From DATAEK01 sp036258055 (GTDB lineage: Bacteria; Acidobacteriota; Vicinamibacteria; Vicinamibacterales; 2-12-FULL-66-21), in assembly GCA_036258055.1 (NCBI GenBank), contig DATAEK010000412.1:1-35036 (forward strand): a DNA stretch of 35,036 nt. The letters are read 5' to 3'. The translations under genes and the position numbers were made by a program. Below the pieces are notes generated by a model. That model ran no database searches and had not been told where the DNA came from. It saw only the letters and a list, made by a program, of their open reading frames with translations. Positions 33,485 to 35,036 of the stretch are shown piece by piece (position 1 is the stretch's first letter; the number at the start of each line of letters is the position of its first letter).

Positions 33485-35036
33485 ATGGCGTCCCGAAAGC
33501 CTTGGGCGGTGCTGGCTTATATGGTGGCCGAGGACCCGGAACACGGTGTGCCCCTCGACCCGATTGCCACAGACGAGAAAAACCGTCTGCTGGCGCTTGC
33601 CGACAGACATGCGGCGCAGATGCACGTCGCGGTTCAAGTGGATTTCAGTGAGACAGACGGCGTACTGCGCCAGCTTGCCGGCCACGCTCCCGAACGCCGG
33701 GCCGAAACGATCGCCAGCGACCCTCGCGTGCTCACAGAGTTCATGAACTGGGCCATAGACAACTGCCCTGCCGAACGGTACCTGTTGCTGTTCTGGGGAC
33801 ACAGCTTCGGTACCGCAGGTCTGTTTCCCGACGGCACACCCGGGAACACGACGCTGGAAGAAAGACTCAGTCTGTCCGATCTCGCGTATGCGGTGCGTTA
33901 CGCCGGCAGCAAGATCGGCGTCGATCGCGGCGATTCCAAGGTCGACATCCTGTTGTTCAAGAACTGCTGCATGAGCACCCTGGAAACCGCGTACGAGCTC
34001 CAGGGTGCGGCGTCGTACATGATCGCGTCGCAAGGCCTCGTTCCGGTCAAAGACTGGCCGTACGAGCGGATGCTGGACGTGCTCGACTCGCGACCGACCG
34101 AGTCGAGCGCCGCCGGGATTCTGGGGGAGCTAGGCAGGTTCTATGAGGATCCGAAGAACCGAGGCGACCAGGATGAAGTTCCATACTCGCTGGTCAACAT
34201 CAACCGTGCTCGGGCGATTGGAGAACCTTTAGGAAAGCTCGTCAAAAAACTGATTGCCGCGCGCCGGAGGCAAAACAGTGCCAGCCGTGATGCGCTGTTC
34301 GAGGCATCTCATGACTCGCCGGGAGACGCGGCGCTGCTGGATCTCGGCATCATGTGCAGCAATCTCGAAGAGGTCGGGGAGCCTTTGGCGCTTGCTGCGA
34401 GCGATGTTGATCGTGCAGTCCGTCAGATGGTCGTGGACCATCGGCCGGTAACAGATCTATTGCTCCACGGCCTCAGCATCTTCTATTTTCCGGCCGATCC
34501 CTCTGTCCGGGCGAAATCGATTGTCGCGCCCCTGGTCTTTGCGGGTGATTACCAGCGGCTGCGCCTCTGTTTGGCAACAGAGTGGGATCGGATCGCGTGT
34601 GAACGCATACCTGGTTTCGAGCTGCTCAGTCAAAGTGGACTCTCAGAGAGGAGCGGGACTATGGGTGACCGTGACGGCAAAGGCATCAACTTCGGACAAC
34701 TGACCAATGCCTCCAAGCAAGTACTGTCCGACATTCGGAGTTTGCAGCAGTTCGTCGGACGCCTGACAACTGCTGTAACTCAGAGCAACGATCCCGCGAA
34801 TGCGCTTGAGAATTTTGAGAGTCGGCAAGGCATAGGAATCAGGGCTTTCGCTACTGACCTTCAAAGTACCGTGAGCAACCTGAGGGCCAACATGGATGTC
34901 CTCGAGTCAACGATCGAGGGTGGCCTTCCGGAGGAAAGTAAGCGCTACGACCGGCGAGCCGCGGACTCTCAGCCCAAGCGTCGGGAACCTGCGGATACCT
35001 CCATAGCTCACGGGAGAGACATGCGCCTCGGCGAGT
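33485..35036 (+). CDS. Clostripain-like (peptidase family C11) cysteine protease, partial at the right edge
   Basis: The frame is open from the ATG at 33485 to the end of the window, at least 517 residues. AGGAG lies 6 bases upstream. There is no signal peptide. The caspase/clostripain-fold catalytic dyad is visible: H106 in LLLFWGHSFG, and C161 in LLFKNCCMSTLETAYEL, followed by ASQGLVPVKDWPYERML. By family knowledge C11 peptidases cleave after Arg or Lys, and many are activated by self-cleavage. The catalytic part extends to about residue 380. After that come a helical, coiled-coil-like region (ASKQVLSDIRSLQQFVGR, TDLQSTVSNLRANMDVLES) and a charged linker, suggesting further domains off the edge. 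Codons such as TTA, ATA, CTA and AAA are used more freely than in neighbouring genes, so transfer is possible. Its role may be in signalling, cell death or defence, but only the fold is supported here. Confidence 0.85.
   Translation, partial: MASRKPWAVLAYMVAEDPEHGVPLDPIATDEKNRLLALADRHAAQMHVAVQVDFSETDGVLRQLAGHAPERRAETIASDPRVLTEFMNWAIDNCPAERYLLLFWGHSFGTAGLFPDGTPGNTTLEERLSLSDLAYAVRYAGSKIGVDRGDSKVDILLFKNCCMSTLETAYELQGAASYMIASQGLVPVKDWPYERMLDVLDSRPTESSAAGILGELGRFYEDPKNRGDQDEVPYSLVNINRARAIGEPLGKLVKKLIAARRRQNSASRDALFEASHDSPGDAALLDLGIMCSNLEEVGEPLALAASDVDRAVRQMVVDHRPVTDLLLHGLSIFYFPADPSVRAKSIVAPLVFAGDYQRLRLCLATEWDRIACERIPGFELLSQSGLSERSGTMGDRDGKGINFGQLTNASKQVLSDIRSLQQFVGRLTTAVTQSNDPANALENFESRQGIGIRAFATDLQSTVSNLRANMDVLESTIEGGLPEESKRYDRRAADSQPKRREPADTSIAHGRDMRLGE

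Overview
The window is GC-rich, densely coding chromosomal DNA, most likely from an Acidobacteriota genome of the Vicinamibacteria type. That assignment is an inference from the gene mix, not from a marker gene. The mix includes a Sigma70_ECF-type sigma factor beside a Hanks kinase carrying PD40 beta-propeller repeats, two further Hanks kinases, a very large exported BNR/Asp-box (VPS10-like) protein, several exported TPR and orphan proteins, an exported methyltransferase, and a GH127 glycosidase. I saw no rRNA, tRNA, CRISPR array, transposase or phage gene.

Layout. 2-196: C-terminal tail of an unidentified gene. 417-7382 (+): a three-gene block with a cysteine-rich 2-hydroxyacyl-CoA-dehydratase-like protein, a 1213-residue activase carrying two ASKHA ATPase domains plus a DUF2229-like domain, and a radical SAM protein with a SPASM-like C-terminus. 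This looks like ATP-driven low-potential iron-sulfur redox chemistry. 7489-13289 (-): VOC-fold protein, giant Asp-box protein, a secreted protein with a kinase-like fold, and a P-loop NTPase. 13453-14103 (+): an exported methyltransferase. 14196-19235 (-): a run of a TPR protein, a small exported alpha/beta protein, a Hanks kinase-TPR gene broken by frameshifts, and a small frameshifted beta-rich protein. 19384-22993 (+): ECF sigma factor and its kinase-PD40 partner. 23123-29213 (-): a gene remnant, an orphan protein, an FAD oxidoreductase, an outer-membrane beta-barrel, and a Hanks kinase with an NTF2-like C-terminus. 29408-33168 (+): a Tat-exported GH127 enzyme fused to a DUF1566/Lcl-like domain, then an M20 amidohydrolase. 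33485-end (+): a clostripain-like (C11) cysteine peptidase that runs off the right edge. Its codon use is less GC-biased than its neighbours'.

The most unexplained layer lies in the intergenic DNA. Several gaps hold self-complementary elements built from short 7-9 base units. Two families occur twice each: the GGAGATCA-type element at 13307 and 31762, and the ATGGCAA-type element at 6021 and 17715. Two others are seen once (11569 and 2308). They look like dispersed REP/BIME-like families sitting at 3' ends or between genes. Three apparent frameshifts cluster within 14.4-17.1 kb, which suggests either decay of that locus or local assembly error.
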